Assembly: GCF_004358095.2 (NCBI RefSeq)
Contig: NZ_SMZJ02000002.1
Span: 400,979 to 464,978, forward strand
Source of the DNA: Seonamhaeicola sediminis
Lineage (GTDB): Bacteria; Bacteroidota; Bacteroidia; Flavobacteriales; Flavobacteriaceae
Direction: 5' to 3'
Length of the DNA stretch: 64,000 nt
Shown piece by piece: positions 27,193 through 35,430 of the stretch. The position numbers were made by a program, and so were the translations under genes. How positions within the stretch are numbered: position 1 is the first letter of the stretch; each line of letters opens with the position of its first letter. The notes under the pieces are model-generated. The model was not told the origin of the DNA. It did no database searches and was given only the letters and a program-made list of their open reading frames with translations.

Positions 27193-28653
27193 ATGTCAAT
27201 AATTAAAACAACATCAAAAAGTAAAGTTCCACTAGGGCAAAAAGTGGCGTTTGGTGTTGGCATGCTAGCCAACCAAATGTTTCCTGCTATTCTTGGAATT
27301 TTTATGGTGGTTTTAATTCAAGATTTAGAGTTTACAGGGTGGATGTGGTCTCTTATATATTTCTTCCCAAGAATTTTTGATGCCATAACAGATCCTATTA
27401 TGGGTTATATCTCTGATAATACAAAATCCAAATGGGGTAGAAGAAGACCCTATGTTTTAATAGGAGCTTTAATAATGGGAGTCTCATATATTTTTATGTG
27501 GCAACTATTTAAGGAAAATTCATTACAATATAATTTTTGGTATTTCTTCTTATGGTCAATTGTATTTTACTTTGGCCTTACCTTATTTAGCGTGCCTTAT
27601 GTAGCTATGGGCTATGAAATGAGTGACGATTTTCATGAACGCACCAGTATTATGGCTGTAGCCCAATGGATAGGACAATGGGCTTGGGTAATAGCTCCTT
27701 TATTTTGGATTATCATGTATGATCCTAATTGGTTTCCTTCTGCAGAAATAGCTGCACGCCAACTAGCCATTTGGGTAGCCATACCCTGTGCTATTTGTGC
27801 TATGGTTCCAGCCATTTTTTTAAAGAGCAAGTCTACTTTAAATGAAAATTATGAACCAATAAATTTGAAAAAAATAGGTGACAGTTTAAAGAAGATATTT
27901 GTTAATAGTTTTGCCGAAGCTTTCAATATTAAGGAGTTTAGACAACTCTGTGCAGCTACTTTCTTAATTTTCAATGCATTTAATACTGTTGCAGCCCTTA
28001 CCTTTTTTGTTATTGTTTATAAGCTGTTTAATGGGGATGCTGCAGCTAGTGGTATTTGGGTGTCTTTGTTCGGGTGTTTGGGTGCTTTGGGTACAACATT
28101 TATAGTTATTCCAATAGTTACTTGGATGTCTAAAATTATGGGTAAGAAAAAAGCATTTATGTGGTCTCAAGGTATTTCAATCATTGGATATATTTTGCTT
28201 TGGTTTTTATTTGTTCCTGGTAAGCCTTGGATGTATATTATTGCACTTCCATTTTTTTCCTTCGGAATAGGCAGTCTTTTTACAATAATGATGTCTATGA
28301 CAGCCGATGTCATTGATATAGATGAATTAAATTCAGGATTAAGAAGGGAAGGTATCTTTGGAGCCATTTATTGGTGGATGGTTAAAATTGGTTTTGCCAT
28401 TGCCGGAGCTCTAAGTGGTGTTATTATTTCTATTGTGGGATTTAACCCCGATCTAACTACCACAGAACAACAAACAGCCGTTGATGGTCTTCATGCTTTT
28501 TTCTGTTTTTTCCCAATGGTAGGTACATTGCTTGCCATGTATATCATGCGTAATTATAATGTAACTGAAGAGCGATCTAATGAGATTAGAGCTGAATTAG
28601 ATAAAAGAAAAGTGAATTCTAATTTTAATGCAAATGTCGTACAGAGTAGATAA
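27193..28653 (+). CDS. Second GPH-type MFS sugar transporter
   Basis: A 486-residue, 12-helix GPH symporter clearly paralogous to the one at 24101: FFPRIFDAITDPIMGYISDNT, SKWGRRRPYVLIGA and MMSMTADVIDIDELNSGLRREG correspond segment by segment. It lies between two GH17 genes, and its last 20 bases overlap the start of the second (28634), which indicates translational coupling. Presence of two symporters, each placed next to a GH17, suggests that a transporter-GH17 pair was duplicated. Substrate: probably short beta-1,3-gluco-oligosaccharides, inferred from context. Confidence 0.92.
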   Translation: MSIIKTTSKSKVPLGQKVAFGVGMLANQMFPAILGIFMVVLIQDLEFTGWMWSLIYFFPRIFDAITDPIMGYISDNTKSKWGRRRPYVLIGALIMGVSYIFMWQLFKENSLQYNFWYFFLWSIVFYFGLTLFSVPYVAMGYEMSDDFHERTSIMAVAQWIGQWAWVIAPLFWIIMYDPNWFPSAEIAARQLAIWVAIPCAICAMVPAIFLKSKSTLNENYEPINLKKIGDSLKKIFVNSFAEAFNIKEFRQLCAATFLIFNAFNTVAALTFFVIVYKLFNGDAAASGIWVSLFGCLGALGTTFIVIPIVTWMSKIMGKKKAFMWSQGISIIGYILLWFLFVPGKPWMYIIALPFFSFGIGSLFTIMMSMTADVIDIDELNSGLRREGIFGAIYWWMVKIGFAIAGALSGVIISIVGFNPDLTTTEQQTAVDGLHAFFCFFPMVGTLLAMYIMRNYNVTEERSNEIRAELDKRKVNSNFNANVVQSR

Positions 28654-29563
28654 AGTAATGTCCTTATCAGGAGGTCATCTTGAGAATAAAACCTTAAAGG
28701 GATTACAAAACCTTTTTAAGCGTGTCTTTAATAATGGTATGCATGGACTTTGTTTTAGTCCCTATCTAGAAGGACAGGAACCTGGAGATCATATTACTGA
28801 AAAGCAAATTAGAAAGAGAATGAAAATCATTAAACCATACACAAAATGGATACGTTCTTTTTCTTGTACTGAAGGTAATGAACTTATCCCAATAATAGCA
28901 AAAGAGTATGGTATTAAAACTTTGGTGGGCGCATGGTTAGGTAATGATAATGAAATTAATAAAAAGGAAATAGCAGGTCTTAAAAGACTCGCTAATCAAG
29001 GTTATGTAGATATTGGCGCTGTGGGTAATGAGGTTATGTACAGAGGTGATTTGACTGAGGATGAATTAATAGGCTTTATTTATGATGTAAAACGAGATTT
29101 AACTAATACTCCTGTTGGTTATGTGGATGCCTATTATGAATTTAGTCACAGACCAAAAATAACCCAGGCTTGTGATGTTATTCTAGCTAACTGTTACCCA
29201 TTTTGGGAAGGTTGCAGTAATGAGTACTCTTTAATCTATATCAAAGATATGTATAACCAAGCTATTAAGGCGGCTAATGGTAAAAAAGTAATTATCACAG
29301 AAACTGGATGGCCCAGTGATGGTAAACCTTTACAAGGAGCTATACCATCGTATGAAAATGCTATGAAGTATTTTATAAATACCCAGCAATGGTCTAAAGA
29401 AGATAATGTTGATATATTCTATTTTTCATCATTCGATGAATCTTGGAAAGTAGGTGCTGAGGGCGATGTTGGTGCCTTTTGGGGATTATGGGATAAGAAT
29501 GAACAAACAAAGTTTTACAGTAACAGTCCATTATCAATTAAAAACATAAAGGTATTTCTATAA
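28634..29563 (+). CDS. GH17 family enzyme, leaderless paralogue
   Basis: A 309-residue GH17 protein. An in-frame ATG two codons upstream (28628) exists, but the start at 28634 is chosen because the first bases there (ATGTCGTACAGAG) are identical to the start of the paralogue at 26258. Catalytic Glu residues lie in AVGNEVMYR and ITETGWPSDG. There is no signal peptide, so it is probably cytoplasmic. It overlaps the preceding symporter gene by 20 bases. The C-terminal tail (YSNSPLSIKNIKVFL) extends about 15 residues beyond the paralogue. A decayed copy of its 3' end follows immediately (29564-29751). Confidence 0.88.
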   Translation: MSYRVDKVMSLSGGHLENKTLKGLQNLFKRVFNNGMHGLCFSPYLEGQEPGDHITEKQIRKRMKIIKPYTKWIRSFSCTEGNELIPIIAKEYGIKTLVGAWLGNDNEINKKEIAGLKRLANQGYVDIGAVGNEVMYRGDLTEDELIGFIYDVKRDLTNTPVGYVDAYYEFSHRPKITQACDVILANCYPFWEGCSNEYSLIYIKDMYNQAIKAANGKKVIITETGWPSDGKPLQGAIPSYENAMKYFINTQQWSKEDNVDIFYFSSFDESWKVGAEGDVGAFWGLWDKNEQTKFYSNSPLSIKNIKVFL

Positions 29564-29751
29564 AACACTTTATCAATACACAGAAGAGAATGATATTGAT
29601 ATCTTTTATTTCTATTTCATTTGCTGAGTCTTGTAAAGTTGGTTCAGAGCGAGATGTAGTCGCGTAATGGAGACTTTGGGATAAAAATGAAAAGCATAAA
29701 TTTTTTAAGCAACCTTCTTTGTTGAAGAAGGGAAAAAGACCAATTATTTAA
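29564..29751 (+). pseudogene. Decayed 3' remnant of a third GH17 gene
   Basis: Starting right after the stop at 29563, the sequence aligns by eye with the 3' end of the GH17 gene: FINTQ..., DIDIFYF, ES-KVG-E-DV and LWDKNEKHKFFK can be read in changing frames, with an in-frame TAA/TGA where the intact gene has Trp codons and several small indels. The final readable frame ends at TAA 29749-29751. It is a remnant of a tandem GH17 duplication and cannot make a functional enzyme. Confidence 0.75.
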
Positions 29752-29787
29752 ATAGGATTCTTGAATTAAAATTATTGGGCCTTTTTA
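29732..29787 (+). terminator. Probable hairpin terminator of the second glucan unit
   Basis: AAAAAGACCAAT (29733-29744 region) can pair with ATTGGGCCTTTTT (29775-29787) with one bulge, and the 3' arm ends in a T run. It overlaps the end of the GH17 remnant. The stretch to 30127 otherwise contains the repeat pair at 29891 and the promoter at 30026. Confidence 0.5.
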
Positions 29788-29890
29788 TACGATTATAAGA
29801 CTAATAGCATCAAATTAACTGCTTTTTAAAGTTTTTAAAGGTCTTAGGTAGCACAACATTAATAATCAGAGCAATACAATAATAAAATAC

Positions 29891-29912
29891 ACCACAACAT
29901 TACCACAACATT
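29891..29912 (+). repeat. Perfect tandem 11-base direct repeat upstream of the third promoter
   Basis: ACCACAACATT occurs twice with no gap. The first base is 184 bases before the -7 box at 30075, against 164 at the other two promoters; the 20-base difference is close to two helical turns. The unit differs in its middle bases from that at 733, with the pair at 9823 combining the two forms. Confidence 0.6.
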
Positions 29913-30025
29913 GGCTGTAAATGTTTGACTACACCTATTAAATCGAATATTTCATGCTCGTAATAAACTAATAGAAATAGGGCTTTTATGATATATTAAT
30001 AAATAAAAGCAATAAATATTAAAGT

Positions 30026-30082
30026 GTATGTATTTTGTATGGGTGTAAAATAAGGATTCTTTAAATAGACCATTTAACTTTG
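30026..30082 (+). promoter_or_regulatory. Promoter of the T9SS-secreted glucanase unit: shared operator plus -7 box
   Basis: The element at 30026-30053 matches the one at 9938 at 21 of 28 positions (GTATG...TTTTGT...GGT...AAAATA), with inverted arms TATTTT and AAAATA. A perfect -7 box TAACTTTG lies at 30075-30082, again exactly 49 bases from the start of the element. The ATG is 46 bases further at 30128. Confidence 0.65.
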
Positions 30083-30127
30083 AGAAACAACAACTTATAA
30101 TACATTATTAATTATTTAAAACTATTT

Positions 30128-31465
30128 ATGATGAAAAAAATTACGTTTTTATTAACCCTTATCACTATTTCTTTGGGGTTCGCTCAACAACAAACCTACC
30201 TTATAGACTTCGAAGACGGAAATGTAGGTAGCGATGCATCTCTTTGGACTTCTTTTAATTCAAATCCCCCATCAGAGGTGGTTACTAATCCTCAAGCCAA
30301 TGGTGTTAACACAGATGCTACGACTAAGGTGTTAAAAATAGTTACACCACCACTCGCAGCTCCAGGCGGAGGTTGTGCTGCAGGTCTTGAAACTGATAAC
30401 GGCACTATAGGTACTTGGGATTTAGATTCTGGGGTTCCTAGTAATACATCACTTAGTATGATGGTACATAAATCAACAGTTGGTAGGATTGGAATGCAAT
30501 TAATTAATTCTACAGGTGGTCTTGTTGTTGGATTTACTGATGGCGCTACAATACCAGTAACTGTTGCTAACGAGTGGCAACTGATTACCTTTAACTTTTC
30601 AATTGATGCATCTAATGTTAGTAAGCTTGTTATATTTACAGATTGGACTTGTGACCAAGGAGCTACTAGAGCAACTGAGAGCATTTTACATATAGATAAT
30701 ATTACATGGGGTGGTGATAAAGTTTTGGATCCTGTTATACCAGGTCCACCTGTTGCTTCATTCGTTGATGATTTTGAATCAGGTTTAGGTGATTATGGTG
30801 TTGGTGGAGATGGAGGAACATTAACTTCAATCGCTAATCCAGATCAGACAGCTCCAAATACCTCGGCCAATGTGGCACAATTGTCAGGTATAAATACTAA
30901 TTTATATACTCATATTGAGAAAACTGTTGCAGATGGATTCGATTTATCATCTGGAGACAGAGGTTTTTCAATTATGGTAAGAGGTTCAAGTACTGTACCT
31001 GTTAAATTTAAACTTGAAGGAGGCGCCGTGGTTGATCTTGATTTAACTTACACAGATGTGGGGAATTGGCAGAAATTAGTTTATGATGTTTCAGGTAATA
31101 CGTCGACAAATAATACTAAACTGGTTGTGTTTTTTGATATAGAGAATAATACTACTGTTCCAGGTGGAGATTTTCAATTCGATAATATAGAAATGGGAGC
31201 TTTAGCTAGCTTAGGAACGGATGATTTAAAATTAGAGTCCTTCAAGGCTTTCCCTAACCCAACCCAAGATAGTTGGACCATTAAAACCAAAAATGAGATT
31301 ATTAATACCATTAAAGTATATGATGTTTTAGGTAAAAATGTATTAACAACATCACCAAATGATAGCGAAGCAAATATAAGCGGGAAACAATTAAAAACAG
31401 GACTTTACTTTGCAACCATTTTAACTCAACAAGGACAACAAACATTAAGGCTAGTAAAGCAATAG
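30128..31465 (+). CDS. T9SS-secreted protein with two CBM-like modules (putative extracellular glucan-binding protein)
   Basis: A 445-residue protein with a type I signal peptide (about 1-20, SLGFAQQ) and no lipobox. Two beta-sandwich CBM-like modules occupy about 22-195 (YLIDFEDGNVG to ILHIDNITWGG) and 205-360 (SFVDDFESGLGDYG to FQFDNIEMG). They are followed by a type IX secretion C-terminal sorting domain (about 372-445, FKAFPNPTQDSWTIKT...IKVYDVLGKNVL...TGLYFATI). There is no catalytic motif. The sorting domain is closely similar to that of the GH81 protein encoded next, so both should be exported together to the surface or medium. Likely role: keep insoluble or long glucan near the GH81 enzyme; inferred. 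Confidence 0.82.
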   Translation: MMKKITFLLTLITISLGFAQQQTYLIDFEDGNVGSDASLWTSFNSNPPSEVVTNPQANGVNTDATTKVLKIVTPPLAAPGGGCAAGLETDNGTIGTWDLDSGVPSNTSLSMMVHKSTVGRIGMQLINSTGGLVVGFTDGATIPVTVANEWQLITFNFSIDASNVSKLVIFTDWTCDQGATRATESILHIDNITWGGDKVLDPVIPGPPVASFVDDFESGLGDYGVGGDGGTLTSIANPDQTAPNTSANVAQLSGINTNLYTHIEKTVADGFDLSSGDRGFSIMVRGSSTVPVKFKLEGGAVVDLDLTYTDVGNWQKLVYDVSGNTSTNNTKLVVFFDIENNTTVPGGDFQFDNIEMGALASLGTDDLKLESFKAFPNPTQDSWTIKTKNEIINTIKVYDVLGKNVLTTSPNDSEANISGKQLKTGLYFATILTQQGQQTLRLVKQ

Positions 31466-31487
31466 AGTTTGTAATAATAATTATTCG

Positions 31488-31514
31488 AAAAGGTGCTTTT
31501 TCAGGCACCTTTTT
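31488..31514 (+). terminator. Hairpin terminator between the binding protein and GH81 genes
   Basis: AAAAGGTGC (31488-31496) pairs with GCACCTTTT (31504-31512), followed by more T. Only 22 bases separate it from the GH81 start and no new promoter is visible, so it probably lowers rather than abolishes GH81 expression. Confidence 0.75.
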
Positions 31515-31535
31515 TATTAAACTATACTAAATGCC

Positions 31536-34500
31536 ATGAAAGCGCCAATATCAAGCTTAGTGTTTGTATTATTGTTTATTATTGCCATCACAGCCCATTC
31601 ACAAGTTGCAGTTGGCAATGGTAGTTATACAACAACATTCCCTGGAACGGACTCTGCCGGAAGAAATGGATTTCCTTCAGGTACTCCTTTCATATCTGGA
31701 ACGGCTTCAGGAAAACCTGTTCCTACAAATGATTGGTGGTCTGCTTTGATAAAAAATGGTTCAGCAGATAATCTGTTTAACTATCCCATGACTATGAAAA
31801 CAGTTAATCAAGGTGTGGTGGTAACCTATATTCCATGGGGCGTTATTGATGATCAACAACCAATTATTGTTGGAGTTCAAGGTCTAAATGCCAGCCAAAC
31901 TACCGTTTCAGATTATTCTGATTGGACTGTGACTATGGATTGGTCAAGCAAATTCAAAGCTACCTCGGGTATAGGAATGCCATTTATTTATTTTGAAAAG
32001 GAAAATACAGAAGTTGCTTCTATTACCATAAACCTTGGAACAGTAAACGTTTCGGGTGAAATGATTACGGTTACTGATGCTAGGAATGGTGGAGATTTTG
32101 CTATTTATGCTCCTGTAGGCAGTACCTGGACGCAAAATGGAAACACCTATACTTCTACGCTAAATGGAAACAATTATTGGTCTATGGCCATGATTCCATT
32201 AACCGCATCCAACGTTAACACTGTGGCTAATGAATATAAAAAATACGCCTATGTATTTCCTACAAATACAGAAGTAGCCTGGAGTTTTAACGAAAGTACA
32301 TCCAAGGTTACAACAGTCTTTAATACAGCGGTTGATGTGAAAGACGGTTCGGTAGTTAACACCAATATACTTCAAGGTTTATTACCGCATCAATGGGATA
32401 ATTTGGCTTCTGGTTCTCCAGTACCTAATGGATATACTTATGATAGTGTAAGAGGTGATTTAAAAACTTTAGTAGGAAACTCGTTTACAGTTGAAAATAC
32501 TTTTAAAGGGATACTTCCCACCCTTCCCTACTTAGCAAACTACAGCGACAGTTTTAGTCCAGCAGACCTACAGACGAAAATATCTCAAATTGAAAATGAT
32601 GCTTTAGCAACTTGGACGGACTCTTATAACGAAGGCCAGGTAATGAATCGTTTAATACAAACCGCAAGAATTGCTGATCAAATGGGCAATACGGTTGCTA
32701 GAGATAAAATGGTGGCAACTATTAAAGAGCGATTGGAAGACTGGTTAACCTATCAATCTGGTGAGGTGGCATTTTTGTTTTACTATAATAGCAATTGGTC
32801 TGCCATGTTGGGTTATCCGGCAGGACATGGGCAAGATAACAATATTAATGATCACCATTTTCATTGGGGATACTTTATCCATGCAGCAGCCTTCATGGAA
32901 CAGTTTGAACCTGGTTGGGCGGATCAATGGGGCGATATGGTAAATTTATTAGTTAGGGATGCTGCTTCTTCTAACAGAAGTGACACTCAATTTCCATTCT
33001 TAAGAAATTTTAGTCCTTATGCCGGACATTGCTGGGCTAATGGTTTTGCATCATTTCCGCAAGGAAACGACCAGGAGTCAACATCAGAAAGTATGCAGTT
33101 TAACTCCTCTTTAATTCACTGGGGTTCAATTACTGGAAATGACACTATTAGAGACCTTGGAATTTACCTATATACAACAGAGCAAACGGCAGTAGAAGAG
33201 TATTGGCTTGATATGAACGAAAGAATCTTTCCAACATCTCAATATAGCTTGGTGTCTCGTGTTTGGGGAAATTCTTATGATAATGGGACTTTTTGGACAT
33301 CAGATATTGCAGCTTCTTACGGTATAGAGCTATACCCCATGCATGGTGGATCTTTATATCTAGGACAAAATACAGCTTATGTTCAAAAGATATGGAACGA
33401 ACTAAAGGCGTTTACAGGAATTTTAAATCCAAATGATACCAATCCAAATTTATGGCACGATACCATTTGGAAGTATTTATCATTTTTAGACCCTGCTGAA
33501 GCCATATCGCTTTATAACGCTGACCCTGATAGGGTTTTAAAATTTGGTGTTTCTGATGCACAAACCTACCATTGGTTACACGCTATGAATGCCATGGGAC
33601 AATTAGATGCTACTATAACTGCTAATCATCCTATAGCAGCAGTATTTAATGACGCAGGAGACAAAACCTATGTGGGGCACAATTATTCAGATACTCCTAT
33701 CATAATAACGTTTTCAGATGGTTTTATGTTAGATGTACCAGCCAATTCAATGGCTACTAATAAAGACGTTAATGTTTCTGGAACCATAACATCAAACATC
33801 TCAGAAGGTGATGAAAATGATAGTGCTATCCTAACCGTAACCACTACAGGAGGCAATATCACCAAAGTCGAGTTTTATAATGGCAATACCCTTTTAGGAG
33901 AAGATACTACAACACCATACAATATGAATACAGGAACTCTACCATTTGGTATTCATAATGTGTATGCAAAAGTTTATGCTGGAACGAACTTTAATGTTAC
34001 AAACATTGTAAGCATTCAAATAGGAAGCCAAGTACCATATTCTGGTACAGCCTCTACAATTCCTGGAACCATTGAAGCTGGTCATTATGATGTTTATGAA
34101 GGCGGAAATGGCCAAAACATAGCTTATTTTGATGGATCTATAGACAACCAAGGTGGTTTTAGACCAACAGAATATGTAGATGCTAAAAGCGTAGCTGGAG
34201 AAGGTGACACTGTAGGCTGGCTTTCTGGTGGCGAATGGATGGAATACACTGTAAATGTAGCAACCACCGGATGTTATAATTTAAGTATAAGGTATACTTC
34301 AGGAAACACGAGTGGAGGCGGTCCTATTTATTTTGAAGTAGATGGTATAAAAATTAGTTCAGATATTGCTTTTGCATATACAGGAGATTGGAATAACTGG
34401 AGTTCAAAAGCAACAACTATAGACTTAACAGCAGGAATCCACGTTTTAAGATTAGGAGTCTCTAATGGTGAGGTTAATATAGGCCGGATGACATTCTCAT

Positions 34501-35264
34501 ACAACTCAAATGTTTGTGAACCCCCCGTAGAAAATACAGGATTACCATTCGATTTTGAAACAACACCTGTTACTGCTGATTTTGAAGACTTTGATGGTGG
34601 CACAGGAACTGTAGAAGCTGTTTCGGGCCCACGAACTATTGGAAACTCTAGTGCTAACCTAGCTAAAATAGTTAGAAATGGCGGCGCTGTTTGGGCAGGT
34701 TCTAAATTAACTTTAAACGAACCTTTAAACTTCTCCACTAAGGGATATATTACACTTAAAATTTGGACAGACGCTCCTATTGGAACCACTGTAAAAATGA
34801 AATTAGAACAAGGCTCTCCTGCAGTAAGTGCATATGACCTAGATAGAGTTACCACTAAAACAGGAGAATGGGAAACATTAAGCTGGAATTTCTCTGGGTT
34901 AGGTATAACTGCTTTTGATAGATTGGCATTTATGTTTGATTTTGGTAACCTTGGCGATGGAACAGCAACCTCTACATTTTATTTTGATGATGTACAACAT
35001 GTTGCAACGCTATCGTCACAAAAGTTTGAAAAACAGCAGTTTAAAGTGTTTCCTAATCCAACTCAATACAGTTGGACCGTAAAAACACAAAACGCTAATA
35101 TCAAATCTATAAAAGTATTTGATGTACTAGGTAAAAATGTCATGTCTTTAAAGCCAAATAAAAATGAAGCGTCTATTAATGCTTCGCAGTTAATTTCGGG
35201 ATTGTACTTTGCACAAATTAGTACAGATTCAGGAACAAGTAGTATCAAACTTATTAAGCAGTAA
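31536..35264 (+). CDS. GH81 endo-beta-1,3-glucanase with CBM6 and T9SS sorting domain
   Basis: A 1242-residue secreted enzyme. Signal peptide about 1-22 (TAHSQ); GH81 domain about 25-750 with PVPTNDWWSALI, the catalytic-site segment DHHFHWGYF (Asp near residue 439) and NDQESTSESMQF (Glu near 514 and 518); an Ig-like module about 760-845 (VEFYNGNTLLGEDTTTPYN); a CBM6 module about 850-995 (IPGTIEAGHYDVYEGG...GEWMEYTVNV); a CBM-like beta-sandwich about 1010-1150; and a T9SS sorting domain about 1165-1242 (FKVFPNPTQYSWTVKT). GH81 enzymes cut beta-1,3-glucan internally, including triple-helical and insoluble chains. It is the only endo-glucanase in the window predicted to leave the cell through T9SS, so it probably starts polymer breakdown. 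Confidence 0.94.
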   Translation: MKAPISSLVFVLLFIIAITAHSQVAVGNGSYTTTFPGTDSAGRNGFPSGTPFISGTASGKPVPTNDWWSALIKNGSADNLFNYPMTMKTVNQGVVVTYIPWGVIDDQQPIIVGVQGLNASQTTVSDYSDWTVTMDWSSKFKATSGIGMPFIYFEKENTEVASITINLGTVNVSGEMITVTDARNGGDFAIYAPVGSTWTQNGNTYTSTLNGNNYWSMAMIPLTASNVNTVANEYKKYAYVFPTNTEVAWSFNESTSKVTTVFNTAVDVKDGSVVNTNILQGLLPHQWDNLASGSPVPNGYTYDSVRGDLKTLVGNSFTVENTFKGILPTLPYLANYSDSFSPADLQTKISQIENDALATWTDSYNEGQVMNRLIQTARIADQMGNTVARDKMVATIKERLEDWLTYQSGEVAFLFYYNSNWSAMLGYPAGHGQDNNINDHHFHWGYFIHAAAFMEQFEPGWADQWGDMVNLLVRDAASSNRSDTQFPFLRNFSPYAGHCWANGFASFPQGNDQESTSESMQFNSSLIHWGSITGNDTIRDLGIYLYTTEQTAVEEYWLDMNERIFPTSQYSLVSRVWGNSYDNGTFWTSDIAASYGIELYPMHGGSLYLGQNTAYVQKIWNELKAFTGILNPNDTNPNLWHDTIWKYLSFLDPAEAISLYNADPDRVLKFGVSDAQTYHWLHAMNAMGQLDATITANHPIAAVFNDAGDKTYVGHNYSDTPIIITFSDGFMLDVPANSMATNKDVNVSGTITSNISEGDENDSAILTVTTTGGNITKVEFYNGNTLLGEDTTTPYNMNTGTLPFGIHNVYAKVYAGTNFNVTNIVSIQIGSQVPYSGTASTIPGTIEAGHYDVYEGGNGQNIAYFDGSIDNQGGFRPTEYVDAKSVAGEGDTVGWLSGGEWMEYTVNVATTGCYNLSIRYTSGNTSGGGPIYFEVDGIKISSDIAFAYTGDWNNWSSKATTIDLTAGIHVLRLGVSNGEVNIGRMTFSYNSNVCEPPVENTGLPFDFETTPVTADFEDFDGGTGTVEAVSGPRTIGNSSANLAKIVRNGGAVWAGSKLTLNEPLNFSTKGYITLKIWTDAPIGTTVKMKLEQGSPAVSAYDLDRVTTKTGEWETLSWNFSGLGITAFDRLAFMFDFGNLGDGTATSTFYFDDVQHVATLSSQKFEKQQFKVFPNPTQYSWTVKTQNANIKSIKVFDVLGKNVMSLKPNKNEASINASQLISGLYFAQISTDSGTSSIKLIKQ

Positions 35265-35291
35265 AACTGTTTAGTTTAGTTGTTTGTTGAT

Positions 35292-35319
35292 AAAGGCACT
35301 TATAAATAAGTGCCTTTTT
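35292..35319. terminator. Bidirectional hairpin terminator between convergent genes
   Basis: AAAGGCACTTA (35293-35303) and TAAGTGCCTTT form a perfect 11-base stem flanked by A and T runs on both sides, so it can end transcription of GH81 from the left and of the head-GIN gene from the right. It marks the right border of the glucan locus. Confidence 0.85.
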
Positions 35320-35430
35320 GTTTAACTAAATTTGTTACTTTTTTTAAATGCTTGTTTTATATTGGTTTGTGTATGTGTTTACAATTGATTAAAATGAATA
35401 TGTATAGGTTAAGTGTGAATAAAATATCTT

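Noticed and set aside
30292..30684. 130-codon minus-strand open frame
   Set aside because: Antisense to the first CBM-like module of the T9SS protein.
34328..34855. 175-codon minus-strand open frame
   Set aside because: It lies entirely within the CBM and linker region of the GH81 gene; its translation is low in structure and has no leader or family resemblance.
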